Origin: Brachybacterium alimentarium
GTDB lineage: Bacteria; Actinomycetota; Actinomycetes; Actinomycetales; Dermabacteraceae
Direction of reading: 5' to 3'
NCBI RefSeq assembly: GCF_002332425.1
Contig: NZ_NRGS01000018.1
Span: 1-64,000 of the forward strand
DNA: 64,000 nt
In this document: positions 18,035-26,594 of the stretch, piece by piece
Numbering within the stretch: the first letter of the stretch is position 1
How the letters are laid out: each line of letters starts with the position of its first letter
Program-made: the position numbers and the translations under genes
The notes under the pieces: generated by a model
The model's input: only the letters and a program-made list of their open reading frames with translations
What the model was told of the DNA's origin: nothing
Databases searched by the model: none

Positions 18035-19080
18035 GCACGCCCCGCCCGCGCAACGTCACCATGCGGGACATCGCCGAGCAGCTCGGCGTGTCGATCAAGA
18101 CGGTCTCGAACGTGGTCAACGACCGGCCCAATGTCGGGCCGCTCACCCGGGTCCGGGTCCAGGAGGCGATCCGCGTGCTGAACTACCGCCCCCAGGTCGG
18201 AGCGCAGCAGATGCGCACCGGCACCAGTGGACTCATCACGCTGGCGATCCCGTCCCTGGCCGGCACGTACTTCTCCGAGCTCGCGCAGGCCTTCGCCGAC
18301 GAGGCGCAGCGGCGTCGGCGCAGCATCATGCTCCACAGCACCGCAGGCGGTCGCGAGGAGGAGCACAGCGTGCTGGCCGGATTCACGCGGGTGCTCGGCG
18401 ACGGCGTCGTGTTCAATCCGCTGCTGATCGGCGAGGACAGGCTCGCCCACCTCGGCCGCACCATCCTGCCCACCGTGTTCATCGGTGAGCACGTCGAGGA
18501 GGCAGGTCTCCCCGCCGGCAGTGACTACGTGCGCACCGACAATCGCGGCGCCGCGCACGAGGCGACCGCCCACCTGCAGGCCCTGGGGCGACGCCGCATC
18601 GCCTATCTCGGCGCCCTCGACTCCTCCGAGGCCCAGCAGGCACACTCCACCAGCCGACTGCGGCTGGACGGGTACGACCGAGCGCTCAAGGCCGCGGGCG
18701 GGGTCTCCCCGGTGATCCAGACGGTGCCCGGCTGGAACCAGGAGGGCGGTCTCGAAGCTGTGCGCACCCTCCTGCAAGAGCACCCGGAGGTCGACGCAAT
18801 CGTGTGCGGCAACGACGACCTCGCCCGGGGTGCCCTGTTGGGCCTGCGCGGGATGGGGATCGACGTGCCCGGCCAGGTCTCGGTGATCGGTCATGACAAC
18901 ATCCTCGAGGCCCCGTTCACCTCGCCGCCGCTGACCACCATCGATCCGGACAAGCGGAACCTGGCCGCGACGGTGCTGGACCTGCTGCTCGAACGCATCG
19001 GCGGCCATGACGGGCCGCCCCGCGTTGTCGAGGCCCCTTACAGACTCGTCGAGCGGGGGAGCACAGCAGCGCGCCGGTGA
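18031..19080 (+). CDS. LacI-family transcriptional regulator
   Basis: This 349-residue regulator has an N-terminal helix-turn-helix (TMRDIAEQLGVSIKTVSNVV, residues 10-29), the hinge helix and a periplasmic-binding-protein-like effector domain ending with the usual PPLTTIDPD segment. Its start overlaps the DUF624 stop, so it is the last gene of the ABC operon and probably senses the imported sugar. Likely targets are the abfA/ABC divergent region and the promoter at 19105 in front of the next gene. Confidence 0.93.
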   Translation: MSTPRPRNVTMRDIAEQLGVSIKTVSNVVNDRPNVGPLTRVRVQEAIRVLNYRPQVGAQQMRTGTSGLITLAIPSLAGTYFSELAQAFADEAQRRRRSIMLHSTAGGREEEHSVLAGFTRVLGDGVVFNPLLIGEDRLAHLGRTILPTVFIGEHVEEAGLPAGSDYVRTDNRGAAHEATAHLQALGRRRIAYLGALDSSEAQQAHSTSRLRLDGYDRALKAAGGVSPVIQTVPGWNQEGGLEAVRTLLQEHPEVDAIVCGNDDLARGALLGLRGMGIDVPGQVSVIGHDNILEAPFTSPPLTTIDPDKRNLAATVLDLLLERIGGHDGPPRVVEAPYRLVERGSTAARR

Positions 19081-19104
19081 GGCCAGCGGCAACGGCGCGC
19101 TCTC

Positions 19105-19153
19105 TTGACACCGGCGACCAGGCCGGGAAAGATTATGCAAGACGCTTTCGAAA
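19105..19153 (+). promoter_or_regulatory. Promoter and candidate LacI operator before the Gfo/Idh gene
   Basis: A perfect -35 hexamer TTGACA lies at 19105-19110. The likely -10 is AAAGAT at 19128-19133 (spacer 17) or GATTAT at 19131-19136. Directly after it comes TGCAAGACGCTTTCGA (19136-19151), a CG-centred sequence resembling LacI/CcpA-type operators but with poor dyad symmetry. The lacI gene ends 24 bases upstream. Confidence 0.5.
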
Positions 19154-19182
19154 TGGGAGCCCGTCCGGCCGAAAGGTGGATC

Positions 19183-20178
19183 ATGACATCGACGTCACCT
19201 CCAGCCGCGCCCCTGCGCGTCGGCGTCATCGGGACCGGAGGGATCTCCCGCGCCCACGCGCCCGGGTGGATCGAGACCGGTTCCGACCTGCACTGCTACA
19301 GCCTCGAGGGAGCGCAGGAGTTCGCTGAGCAGTTCGGTGCGACCGTCCATGCGAGCCTCGAGGACCTCTTCGCAGCGGTCGACGTCGTGGACGTCTGCAC
19401 GCCCACCGCGGTCCACGCCGAGATCGTCCATCAGGCCCTCGATGCCGGCAAGGACGTCGTGTGCGAGAAGCCGCTGGCACTGACCACCGAGGACGCCCGC
19501 GCCGTCGTCGAGCACGCCGAGCGCGTGGGCCGTTCCCTGTTCCCCGCGCACGTCGTGCGGTACTTCCCGCAGTACGCCGCCGCGCATCGTGCCGTCGGCT
19601 CCGGATCGATCGGGCAGCTCGCCGTGCTGCGCTTCGAGCGCACCGGGTCCTTCCCCACCCAGCCCTGGTTCGCCGACGAGTCGCAGTCCGGCGGCATCGT
19701 CATGGACCAGATGATCCACGACATCGACCAGGCGATCTGGCTCGCCGGGCCCGTGGAGCGGGTCTACGCGCAGCAGTCCGTCTCGACCGCAGCGGACACC
19801 GTGCGCACCGCCCACGCCGTGCTCACCCACACGAGCGGCGCGATCAGCCACTGCCGTGGCCTGTGGGGCCCGCCCGGCACCCGCTTCCGCTACACCTTCG
19901 ACCTCGCCGGTGACGGCGGCCGCCTGCAGTACGACTCGGCGGGGGACCCGGGTGTCGTCTTCGACGAGGTCGCGACCACGACTCAGCGCAGCGGGGACGG
20001 CTTCCTGCCCGACGTGAGCGGCATGCGCAGCCCCTACGCCGAGGAGATCCTCGAGTTCGCGGCGGCGCTCAGGGCCGACGGCCCCACCCGGGTCAGCGCG
20101 GCCGACGGCGCCTACGCCGTGGAGATCTCCCGCGCGGCCCTCGAATCCCTGCGCACCGGACGGAGCATCACATGCTGA
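19183..20178 (+). CDS. Gfo/Idh/MocA family sugar dehydrogenase
   Basis: This 331-residue NAD(P)-dependent oxidoreductase has an N-terminal Rossmann motif (GVIGTGGISRAH) and the family's EKPLA motif (about residue 98), whose Lys acts in catalysis. The C-terminal alpha/beta domain carries the DQMIHDIDQAIW segment with the conserved His. The ATG at 19183 was chosen because GAAAGGTGG precedes it; upstream in-frame codons fall inside the promoter. It overlaps a second Gfo/Idh gene. The substrate is unknown. D-apiose dehydrogenases (ApsD) belong to this superfamily, so with the apionate genes nearby this is one candidate role. Confidence 0.88.
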   Translation: MTSTSPPAAPLRVGVIGTGGISRAHAPGWIETGSDLHCYSLEGAQEFAEQFGATVHASLEDLFAAVDVVDVCTPTAVHAEIVHQALDAGKDVVCEKPLALTTEDARAVVEHAERVGRSLFPAHVVRYFPQYAAAHRAVGSGSIGQLAVLRFERTGSFPTQPWFADESQSGGIVMDQMIHDIDQAIWLAGPVERVYAQQSVSTAADTVRTAHAVLTHTSGAISHCRGLWGPPGTRFRYTFDLAGDGGRLQYDSAGDPGVVFDEVATTTQRSGDGFLPDVSGMRSPYAEEILEFAAALRADGPTRVSAADGAYAVEISRAALESLRTGRSITC

Positions 20179-21173
20179 CCGCATCGCCCACCACGGACAC
20201 GCTGAAGATCGCCCTCATGAGCTGCGCGCACACCCACGCCGGGGCCTACGCCGCACGGCTCGAGGCGCGCGAGGACATCGACCTCGTGGTCGCCAATCCG
20301 GACGGCTTCGGCGACGTGCGAGGAGTCAGCGTCGTCGGCTCCTATGACGAGGCGTGGAACGCCTGGCCCGGCGGTCCCGACGCGATCGTCGTGACCAGCG
20401 CCAACGCTCACCACCGGGACCTCGTGCTCGAGGCTGCCCGCCGCGGCGTGCACGTGCTGTGCGAGAAGCCGCTGGCCACCACCGTGCCCGACGCGAACGC
20501 CATGGTCGCCGCCTGCCGCGAGGCCGGCGTGGTGCTCATGACGGCCTTCCCCGTGCACTTCGCCCCCGCCGTCCAGACCTTGCGTGCCGCGGTCGAGGAC
20601 GGTGCGCTCGGCGAGGTCATCGGCATCACCGGCACCAACAACGGCAAACTGCCGGACACCCGGGCCTGGTTCACCGACGTCGAGCTCGCCGGCGGCGGCT
20701 CCCTCGTGGACCACACCGTGCACATCGCCGAGATCCTCGACTCGATCTTCGGCGAGCCAGCGACCGTCCACGCCACTACCAACCGCATCCTGTGGGCCGA
20801 CCGGGCCGGCGAGGGCGCGGAGACCGGCGGACTGGTCACGCTCACCTACGCGTCCGGTCTGGTCGCCACGATCGACTGCTCCTGGTCCCAGCCGGCCGAG
20901 GCCCCCACCTGGGGCGGCCTGCGCATCCAGGCCGTCGGCACCGGTGGCCAGCTCCAGGTCGACGCCTTCGCCGAGCACGTCGGCGGGCCCGGGCGCTGGC
21001 TGCCCTACGGCGTGGATTCTGATGCTGCGCTGCTCGAGGCGTTCCTCGGCGCCGTGCGCGACGGCCGGGCCGTCGAGCCCTCGGGCGACGTGGGCCTGCG
21101 CACCGTGCGTGTGGTCGCGGCGGCCCAGGAGTCCGTGCGGACGGGCCAGCCCGTGGAGCTCGCGAGCATCTGA
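20172..21173 (+). CDS. Gfo/Idh/MocA family oxidoreductase
   Basis: This 333-residue protein starts in the end of the previous gene (7-base overlap), so the two are co-translated. The N-terminal nucleotide-binding region is unusual: ALMSCAHTHAGAYA replaces the normal glycine-rich motif, while VLCEKPLATT keeps the family's EKP motif. The C-terminal domain has the GGGSLVDHTVHIAEIL segment with the catalytic His region. The altered dinucleotide loop suggests a different cofactor geometry from its neighbour. The substrate is unknown. Confidence 0.85.
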   Translation: MLTASPTTDTLKIALMSCAHTHAGAYAARLEAREDIDLVVANPDGFGDVRGVSVVGSYDEAWNAWPGGPDAIVVTSANAHHRDLVLEAARRGVHVLCEKPLATTVPDANAMVAACREAGVVLMTAFPVHFAPAVQTLRAAVEDGALGEVIGITGTNNGKLPDTRAWFTDVELAGGGSLVDHTVHIAEILDSIFGEPATVHATTNRILWADRAGEGAETGGLVTLTYASGLVATIDCSWSQPAEAPTWGGLRIQAVGTGGQLQVDAFAEHVGGPGRWLPYGVDSDAALLEAFLGAVRDGRAVEPSGDVGLRTVRVVAAAQESVRTGQPVELASI

Positions 21174-21354
21174 GGGTCTGCAGGCCTGACGGGCTGAGCG
21201 CTTGAGGGTCCGCTGGCCAGTAGAGCTGGCGCATCCAGGCATCCAGGCATTCACGACTCATGCGCTGGCGCAGCGGCTCAAGGGGCTGGCGGTGCCGGCC
21301 GGCGAGGCCTGCCTGACTTCTCCGTTCGCAGCCGGGCGGCATCAGGGCTGGGTA

Positions 21355-21364
21355 TCCTATGGGA
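21355..21364. promoter_or_regulatory. ATCCTATAGGAT-type operator before the GntR/FCD gene
   Basis: TATCCTATGGGA, one base off the palindromic core TCCTATAGGA, lies 70 bases before the regulator start. Its position suggests autoregulation by this GntR/FCD protein, which makes that protein the first candidate to bind the copies at 26451, 31379, 42927 and 55931. Confidence 0.55.
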
Positions 21365-21433
21365 AAACGGATAGCCGGTCCGTGTGGGAATGCGGCGCCG
21401 GTCAGCGCATCTGCGCACGAAAGGACTCGCCTC

Positions 21434-22129
21434 ATGGCCATCAGACGACAGGTGCTGCGCGACGAGGTCGAGGAGCTCATGCTCCAGCGGCTGCTCGAAT
21501 CGCGCTGGGCACCGGGCTCCCGTCTGAGCATCGACGGACTGGCTCGTGACCTCGAGGTCTCCCCCACCCCGGTGCGGGAGGCGATGGTCTCGCTCGAGCG
21601 GTCCGGACTGGTGGAGTACGTGGCGCTGCGCGGCTACGTGGTGGCCCCGATGCTCGACGACGAGCAGATCACCGAGCTGCTCGAGGCCCGCAAGATCATC
21701 GAGATCGCCGTGCTGGATCGTGCCTTCGAGCACTGGGACGACTTCCTGACGGACCTCGAGGCCGCGCACGCTGCGCACGCCGAGATCATCGCCCGTATCG
21801 ACGCCGCCGGCGAGGTCGACTACGAGCTGGTGCGCGAGCACTTCCAGGCCGACTGGGGCTTCCACCAGACCCTCTACAAGTACGCGGACAACCGCTACCT
21901 CGGCCAGATGTTCGAGAGTCTGCGCACCCACACGCACCGCATGCGGCAGACCTGGGAAGGCGGACCCATGCAGCTCGACGCCCGCGAGGCGTACGAGGAG
22001 CACGGAGAGATCCTGGCGAAGGTGCGCCGGCACCACCATGACGCGGCGCTGAAGGCGCTCACCGACCACCTCGACGCGGTGCTGGTGCGCTCGCTCGCTA
22101 CCGTCGAGCACGGGCCCGCGCAGAGCTGA
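21434..22129 (+). CDS. GntR-family regulator, FCD subfamily
   Basis: This 231-residue repressor has an N-terminal winged helix (with SIDGLARDLEVSPTPVREAM, about residues 33-52) and an all-helical FCD effector domain. In that domain the metal/ligand residues are seen in EARKIIE, the Asp/His of DWGFHQTLY and the His of EEHGEIL. FCD regulators usually respond to organic or sugar acids. The ATG at 21434 follows GAAAGGACTC. It is the third gene after the two Gfo/Idh enzymes but has its own upstream region carrying a TCCTATGGGA palindrome. Confidence 0.92.
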   Translation: MAIRRQVLRDEVEELMLQRLLESRWAPGSRLSIDGLARDLEVSPTPVREAMVSLERSGLVEYVALRGYVVAPMLDDEQITELLEARKIIEIAVLDRAFEHWDDFLTDLEAAHAAHAEIIARIDAAGEVDYELVREHFQADWGFHQTLYKYADNRYLGQMFESLRTHTHRMRQTWEGGPMQLDAREAYEEHGEILAKVRRHHHDAALKALTDHLDAVLVRSLATVEHGPAQS

Positions 22130-22156
22130 TCGTTGGCCCCGCGACCGGCGATCAGC
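22125..22156. terminator. Stem-loop between convergent genes
   Basis: GCTGATCG and CGATCAGC form 8-base arms with a 16-base loop, overlapping the ends of the GntR gene and the converging membrane-protein gene. No U tract. Confidence 0.35.
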
Positions 22157-22985
22157 GCCCCTCGAGCGGGTCGCCTCCCTGATTCGGCAGGCGTAGCCGG
22201 AGGAACTCGGAGTGGACGTCGAGCGAACGGCTGACCCTGGCGACGGCGTCGCGCTCGATGCGATCCAGCTCCTCGCTGAGCGAGCCCAGCTGGCGATCGA
22301 TGCTGTTCAGGTTCGCCACCGCCTCCTCGCGCGCCTCGCCGGCGGCGGGGGCGAGGAACCCGGCCGTGTCCTCGAGGGCGCGCACCAGCTCGGGGACGTA
22401 GCGGTCGGCGATCCCCTCGAGCATCAGCATGTCGGCGTCCGAGGTGCGGCGGGACTGCAGCGACGGGGATCCCACCAGGGCGTTCACCCGCTGCAGCAGC
22501 AGCTCGGCGCGGTCGAGCACCGGTTTCACCAGGGGGTCGGGCCGGCCGCGTCGCATCCGGGAGAGCCGGCGGTGCTCGTGCTTCGTGGACTTCACCATCT
22601 TCTCGAGCACCGGCAGTGTGCCCGCAGGGATGTCGGTGCGGGCCGAGCTCAGCCGGGCCGGCGCATGGCTGCGGTTGCGCAGGAGGAAGGCCGTGCCTCC
22701 GCCGACGACGACACCGATCCCCAGCCCCGCCAGCAGGGGCGCCAGGAGGCCGGCGCCGCCGATCAGGCTGCTCACGCCGAGCACCATGAAACTGGTGATG
22801 CCGAAGGTTCCGCCCAGGACGGTGGGCACGCCGACGGTCAGCCAGCGGCCACGCCGGCGACGCACGGTGACGGACCGTGAGGCAGGGTCATGGACCGTGC
22901 CGACCAGCGGGCGCTGGGCAGGGTTCCAGGAGGGAATGCCGGTCCTGGCCGGCTGGGCACTCGGGGTGCGGCCCTGCTCGCTCAT
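22152..22985 (-). CDS. Membrane protein of unknown function with helical cytoplasmic domain
   Basis: This 277-residue protein was not recognised as a characterised family. It has a polar N-terminus (~60 residues), two adjacent hydrophobic helices (about 65-90 and 95-120, with IGGAGLLAPLLAGLGIGVVVGG), and a ~150-residue charged, helical C-terminal region with coiled-coil character that ends near LGSLSEELDRIERD. The two-helix anchor plus helical domain resembles small actinobacterial proteins annotated only as membrane proteins. The ATG at 22985 was chosen over an upstream in-frame codon that would add a basic, low-complexity extension. Confidence 0.7.
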   Translation of the reverse strand: MSEQGRTPSAQPARTGIPSWNPAQRPLVGTVHDPASRSVTVRRRRGRWLTVGVPTVLGGTFGITSFMVLGVSSLIGGAGLLAPLLAGLGIGVVVGGGTAFLLRNRSHAPARLSSARTDIPAGTLPVLEKMVKSTKHEHRRLSRMRRGRPDPLVKPVLDRAELLLQRVNALVGSPSLQSRRTSDADMLMLEGIADRYVPELVRALEDTAGFLAPAAGEAREEAVANLNSIDRQLGSLSEELDRIERDAVARVSRSLDVHSEFLRLRLPNQGGDPLEGR

Positions 22986-23182
22986 GATCACCCGCCGCTC
23001 TCTCGTGGGATGAACCAGGATATCGCGGGCGGCGGTGCATCGCCTGGGGGTTACCCGCCCCCTTCGGAGCGCGGGCAGCCCCACTCCCAGTGCAGGACGT
23101 TCGCGCTCAGCGCGCGGCGCGGGTCCTCAGCAGGCAGCGCGGCGTCGACGGGCGCAGCGAGCTCGAGCGGCGCAGTGGCCCT

Positions 23183-23953
23183 TCAGGCGGCGGTGTGGGC
23201 CTCGGCGATGCGCAGCAGCTCGAGGTAGCCGTCGAGCTCCCAGGCGGTACGGCCGACGAACAGGCCGGTGACGTGCTCGATCCCGAGCAGACCTGCAGCG
23301 TTGTCGAGGTTCACGGAGCCGCCGTAGAGCAGGCCGGCGACCTTCCCGGTGTACTCCGCACCCAGGGCGGCGAAGGGCTCGACGAGCTCTTCGACGGTGG
23401 CGGGCCGGCCCTTCTCCCCGATCGCCCAGATCGGCTCGTAGGCGATCACGACGCGCGAGAGCTCTTCGACGCTCAGACCCTCGAGCGCACCGCGCGCCTG
23501 GTCGAGGATGAACTCGCTGGAGCCCCCGGCCTCCTTCACGTCGGCGCTCTCGCCGATGCACAGCAACGGGGTCAGGCCGTGGCGCAGGGCCGCGGCGACC
23601 TTGAGACGAGTGGTCTCCACGGTCTCGCCGAAGTGCTCGCGACGCTCGGAATGCCCGATCTCGACGATCTGCGCACCGGCGTCCTTCGCCTGGGGCACGG
23701 ACACCTCGCCGGTCCAGGCGCCGGCATCCTCCCAGTGCGCGTTCTGCACGCCGAGCAGCACCGGCGAGTCCTCGCCGAGGATCCCGCGCACGGTGGTGGT
23801 CGCGGTGAACGACGGGATCACGAAGGGCTGCACCCCCGCCGGTGCCTGCGCCGCGTCGCCGCCGAGCGCCTCGCGCAGGCCCTCCGACCAGGCGCGTGCC
23901 TCGTCGAGCGTCTTGGTCATCTTCCAGCTGGTGCCGATCCACAGGGTGCTCAT
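23183..23953 (-). CDS. lerI: L-erythrulose 1-phosphate isomerase (TpiA-like)
   Basis: This 256-residue triosephosphate-isomerase-fold protein has catalytic Lys11, His101 (IGHSERR) and Glu173 (AYEPIWAIGE). The N-terminus reads WIGTSWKM rather than the GNWKMN of glycolytic TIM. That variant is typical of the EryH/LerI branch, which converts L-erythrulose 1-phosphate to D-erythrulose 4-phosphate. It is the last gene of a kinase-isomerase-isomerase run (lerK, derI, lerI), which supports this role over glycolysis. If no second tpiA exists in the genome, the glycolytic role would need reconsideration. Confidence 0.82.
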   Translation of the reverse strand: MSTLWIGTSWKMTKTLDEARAWSEGLREALGGDAAQAPAGVQPFVIPSFTATTTVRGILGEDSPVLLGVQNAHWEDAGAWTGEVSVPQAKDAGAQIVEIGHSERREHFGETVETTRLKVAAALRHGLTPLLCIGESADVKEAGGSSEFILDQARGALEGLSVEELSRVVIAYEPIWAIGEKGRPATVEELVEPFAALGAEYTGKVAGLLYGGSVNLDNAAGLLGIEHVTGLFVGRTAWELDGYLELLRIAEAHTAA

Positions 23954-24045
23954 GCGGGGTCCTTCCGGGTCAGGTGAGGCGAGTATGCGTCAAGGCGAAG
24001 GCCAGCGGGAGGGCGAGGCCTGGGCTGAGGCGGGGCGTGCGGCGG

Positions 24046-24516
24046 TCAGGCCTGCTCGAGGGAGCCGTCGTAGGCGCAGATCGCGTCGACCTTCGCGGCG
24101 GAGGAGGACTCGGGATCGAACTCGAGGTCCAGCCACACCTTGATCAGCTCCTGGGCGGCCTGCAGACCGATCACGCGCTGACCCATGCACAGCACCTGCG
24201 CGTTGTTGGACAGCACCGAGCGCTGCACGGAGTAGAGGTCGTGCGCGGTGACGGCGCGGATGCCGGGGACCTTGTTCGCGGCGATCGCGACGCCGAGGCC
24301 GGTGCCGCAGATCAGCAGCGCCCGGTCGGCCTCGCCGGCGGCGACCTTCTCCGCGGCGGCGACCGCGACGTTCGGGTAGTAGGTGCCGTCATCTGCCGAT
24401 CCGACGCCCACGTCGACGACGGACTCGACGCGGTCGTCGGCCTCGAGCAGGGCCTTGAACTCTTCCTTGTAACCGTAGCCGGCGTTGTCGCCGCCGACGA
24501 TGATCTTCAGTGCCAT
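24046..24516 (-). CDS. derI: D-erythrulose 4-phosphate isomerase (RpiB-like)
   Basis: This 156-residue RpiB/LacA-family isomerase has the active-site Cys at residue 70 in LICGTGLGVAIAANK. The N-terminal motif is VGGDNAGYGYK instead of the GSDHAG of ribose 5-phosphate isomerase B, as in EryI/DerI enzymes that convert D-erythrulose 4-phosphate to D-erythrose 4-phosphate. The ATG at 24516 has AAGGAGCACC at ideal spacing. It lies between lerK and lerI, so the three form one pathway segment ending in a pentose-phosphate-pathway intermediate. Confidence 0.83.
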   Translation of the reverse strand: MALKIIVGGDNAGYGYKEEFKALLEADDRVESVVDVGVGSADDGTYYPNVAVAAAEKVAAGEADRALLICGTGLGVAIAANKVPGIRAVTAHDLYSVQRSVLSNNAQVLCMGQRVIGLQAAQELIKVWLDLEFDPESSSAAKVDAICAYDGSLEQA

Positions 24517-24643
24517 GAGAGGTGCTCCTTGGGAACGGGTCGGGTGGGAGGCCGGGTCCACGGGGGATGCCGGGCCCGGGGATCTGGTGGTCAGGTGGAT
24601 GGTCAGGGAGGCGAGGTGGCCGGGCGGCCAGGGGGCGAGGCGG

Positions 24644-26359
24644 TCAGCCGAGGTGCAGGCCGAGCTCCGTCATGAGGATCGAGAAGGAGATCGCGCCGGG
24701 ATCGGGGGTGCCCAGCGACTTGTCGCCGAGCACGCGGGCGCGGCCGAGGGTCGCGGTGATGTCGGCGGTCGCATCGGCCGCCTCGCGGGCCGTGGCGGCG
24801 GCCTCGATAATCGCCTCGGAGGCATTGTCCCCCGTGAAGGCCTCGGACAGGCGTGCCCGGAAGGGGACCAGGGCATCGACCATGGTCTTGTCGCCGACCT
24901 TCGCGCCGCCCAGGCGCAGCACCGCAGCGATGCCCGCGTCGAGCGCGTCGACGACCGTGCGCGCCGTGCAGCCGGCGTCATCCGCGAAGACGCCGCCGGC
25001 GGCGGTGAGCGCGCCGCCCCACAGCGCGCCCGAGGTTCCCCCGGCGGATTCTGCCCAGGCCTCGCCCGCGCGAACCAGCAGGGTGCGGGCCCCGGCGCCG
25101 TCCTGCAGCGCGGTCCGAGCGGCGGCCGCGGCGCCCTTGGAGCCGTAGGCCATGCCCTGGCCGTGGTCGCCGTCGCCGGCGATCGCATCGATCCGGCCCA
25201 GCTCGGCCTCCTCGCGGGCGCAGACGCGCTCGAACAGGGCGAGCGCATCGGAGACCTGCTCGGCGACGCGGCGGGACTCCTCGGTGGCCTGGGGAGTCTC
25301 GTCGGCTCCGGCCTCCCAGAAGGTCTCACGACGGGGCCGGTCGAGCGCCGGCATCGCGCCGCGATGGAAGGCGGGGGTGTCGACGGGGGCCAGCCAGTGC
25401 TGCTCGAGCTCGTCGTCCAGGAACACCAGGCTGAGCGACAGTCCGGCCATGTCCAGGCTGGTGATGAACTCGCCGACCTCGGGACGCACCGGGGTGATGC
25501 CCGCCGTCTCGAGGAGTTCGGCGGCCTTCGCGTAGACGACGAAGAGCTCCTCGTACTTCACGGTGCCGAGCCCGTTGACGATCACGGCCGCGCGGCCCTG
25601 GTAGCCGCCGTCGGTGCGCTCGGGCTGCTCGGCGAGAACGCCCTGGACCAGCAGGGAGGCGATCTCGTCGGCCGTGCCGATCACCTCGTCGCGCACGCCG
25701 GGCTCACCGTGGATGCCCAGGCCCACGCCCATCTGGCCGTCCTCGACGTGGAACAGCGGCTCGGAGGCGCCGGGCAGGGTGCAGCCGTCGAAGGCGACGC
25801 CGAAGGAGCGGGTGGCGTCGTTCGCCTTCCATGCGATCCGCTCGGCCGTGTCGAGGTCTGCGCCGGCCTCGATCGCGGCACCCGCGATCTTGAAGACGGG
25901 CAGGTCACCGGCGATCCCGCGACGGTCCCGGTGGTTCTCGGGAGTGTTGGAGACGATGTCGTCGCTGACGCGGATGATCCGCACGTCGATGCCCTCGGCG
26001 CGCAGCTTCTCCGCGGCTGCGCCGAAGTGGAGCACGTCCCCGGCGTAGTTGCCGAAGCCGAGGACCACCCCGCCACCGTTCTCGGCGTTGCGCGCCACCG
26101 AGTAGACCTGCGAGGCCGACGGGGAGGCGAAGACGTTCCCGCAGGGTGCGCCGTGGGCCATGCCGGGGCCCACCCAGCCGGCGAAGGCGGGGTAGTGGCC
26201 GGAGCCGCCGCCGATCACCAGGGCGGGCTGGCCCTGCGGGGTCTGCGTCGCCCGGACCACGCCGCCGTGCACGACGGCGACGTGGTCGGGGTGGGACAGG
26301 GCGAGGCCGCGGACCGCGTCGGTCGCGAAATCGGCCGGATCATTGAAGAGATAGGTCAT
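24644..26359 (-). CDS. lerK: L-erythrulose 1-kinase (DhaK-DhaL fusion)
   Basis: This 571-residue ATP-dependent dihydroxyacetone-kinase-family protein has a DhaK domain (1-330) and a DhaL domain (about 370-571). His217 (PLFHVEDGQMG) is at the position where DhaK binds the ketose carbonyl covalently. The GDGDHGQGM motif in DhaL supplies the Mg/ATP aspartates. Fused kinases of this type in Mycobacterium smegmatis phosphorylate L-erythrulose at O1 (LerK). The two isomerases downstream match the next two steps, so L-erythrulose is a better guess than dihydroxyacetone. A palindromic operator lies 92 bases before its start. Confidence 0.83.
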   Translation of the reverse strand: MTYLFNDPADFATDAVRGLALSHPDHVAVVHGGVVRATQTPQGQPALVIGGGSGHYPAFAGWVGPGMAHGAPCGNVFASPSASQVYSVARNAENGGGVVLGFGNYAGDVLHFGAAAEKLRAEGIDVRIIRVSDDIVSNTPENHRDRRGIAGDLPVFKIAGAAIEAGADLDTAERIAWKANDATRSFGVAFDGCTLPGASEPLFHVEDGQMGVGLGIHGEPGVRDEVIGTADEIASLLVQGVLAEQPERTDGGYQGRAAVIVNGLGTVKYEELFVVYAKAAELLETAGITPVRPEVGEFITSLDMAGLSLSLVFLDDELEQHWLAPVDTPAFHRGAMPALDRPRRETFWEAGADETPQATEESRRVAEQVSDALALFERVCAREEAELGRIDAIAGDGDHGQGMAYGSKGAAAAARTALQDGAGARTLLVRAGEAWAESAGGTSGALWGGALTAAGGVFADDAGCTARTVVDALDAGIAAVLRLGGAKVGDKTMVDALVPFRARLSEAFTGDNASEAIIEAAATAREAADATADITATLGRARVLGDKSLGTPDPGAISFSILMTELGLHLG

Positions 26360-26450
26360 CGGTGAGATTCCTTCACGGGGCGCTCGATCGGAGGGCCGAC
26401 GACGCGCGGTCGGTCGCCGTACAGGGGAGTACCCCAGGGCGCTCCCAATA

Positions 26451-26460
26451 TCCTATAGGA
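26451..26460. promoter_or_regulatory. TCCTATAGGA operator before lerK
   Basis: This is a perfect copy of the 10-base palindrome, extended as TATCCTATAGGACA. It sits in the 235-base gap between the GntP gene and lerK and so could control lerK-derI-lerI separately from the upstream genes. Confidence 0.65.
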
Positions 26461-26594
26461 CATGTTGGAGGATCGGCTGAGGGCTGAGGGCTGAGGGCAG
26501 AGGGCAGAGGCCGACGGGCGGACGAGCTGAGGGCCGACGGGCGGACGCACGGAGGCGAGGGCAGGCAGGGAGCAGGGCCCTGCCTGCCCGGGGG

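Noticed and set aside
23183-23953. Glycolytic triosephosphate isomerase (tpiA)
   Set aside because: The N-terminal motif is WIGTSWKM, and it sits with a DhaK-type kinase and an RpiB-type isomerase rather than gap-pgk. LerI/EryH is the better fit.
24046-24516. Ribose 5-phosphate isomerase B (rpiB)
   Set aside because: The GSDHAG motif is replaced by GGDNAGY and the neighbours are tetrulose enzymes, so DerI/EryI was preferred.
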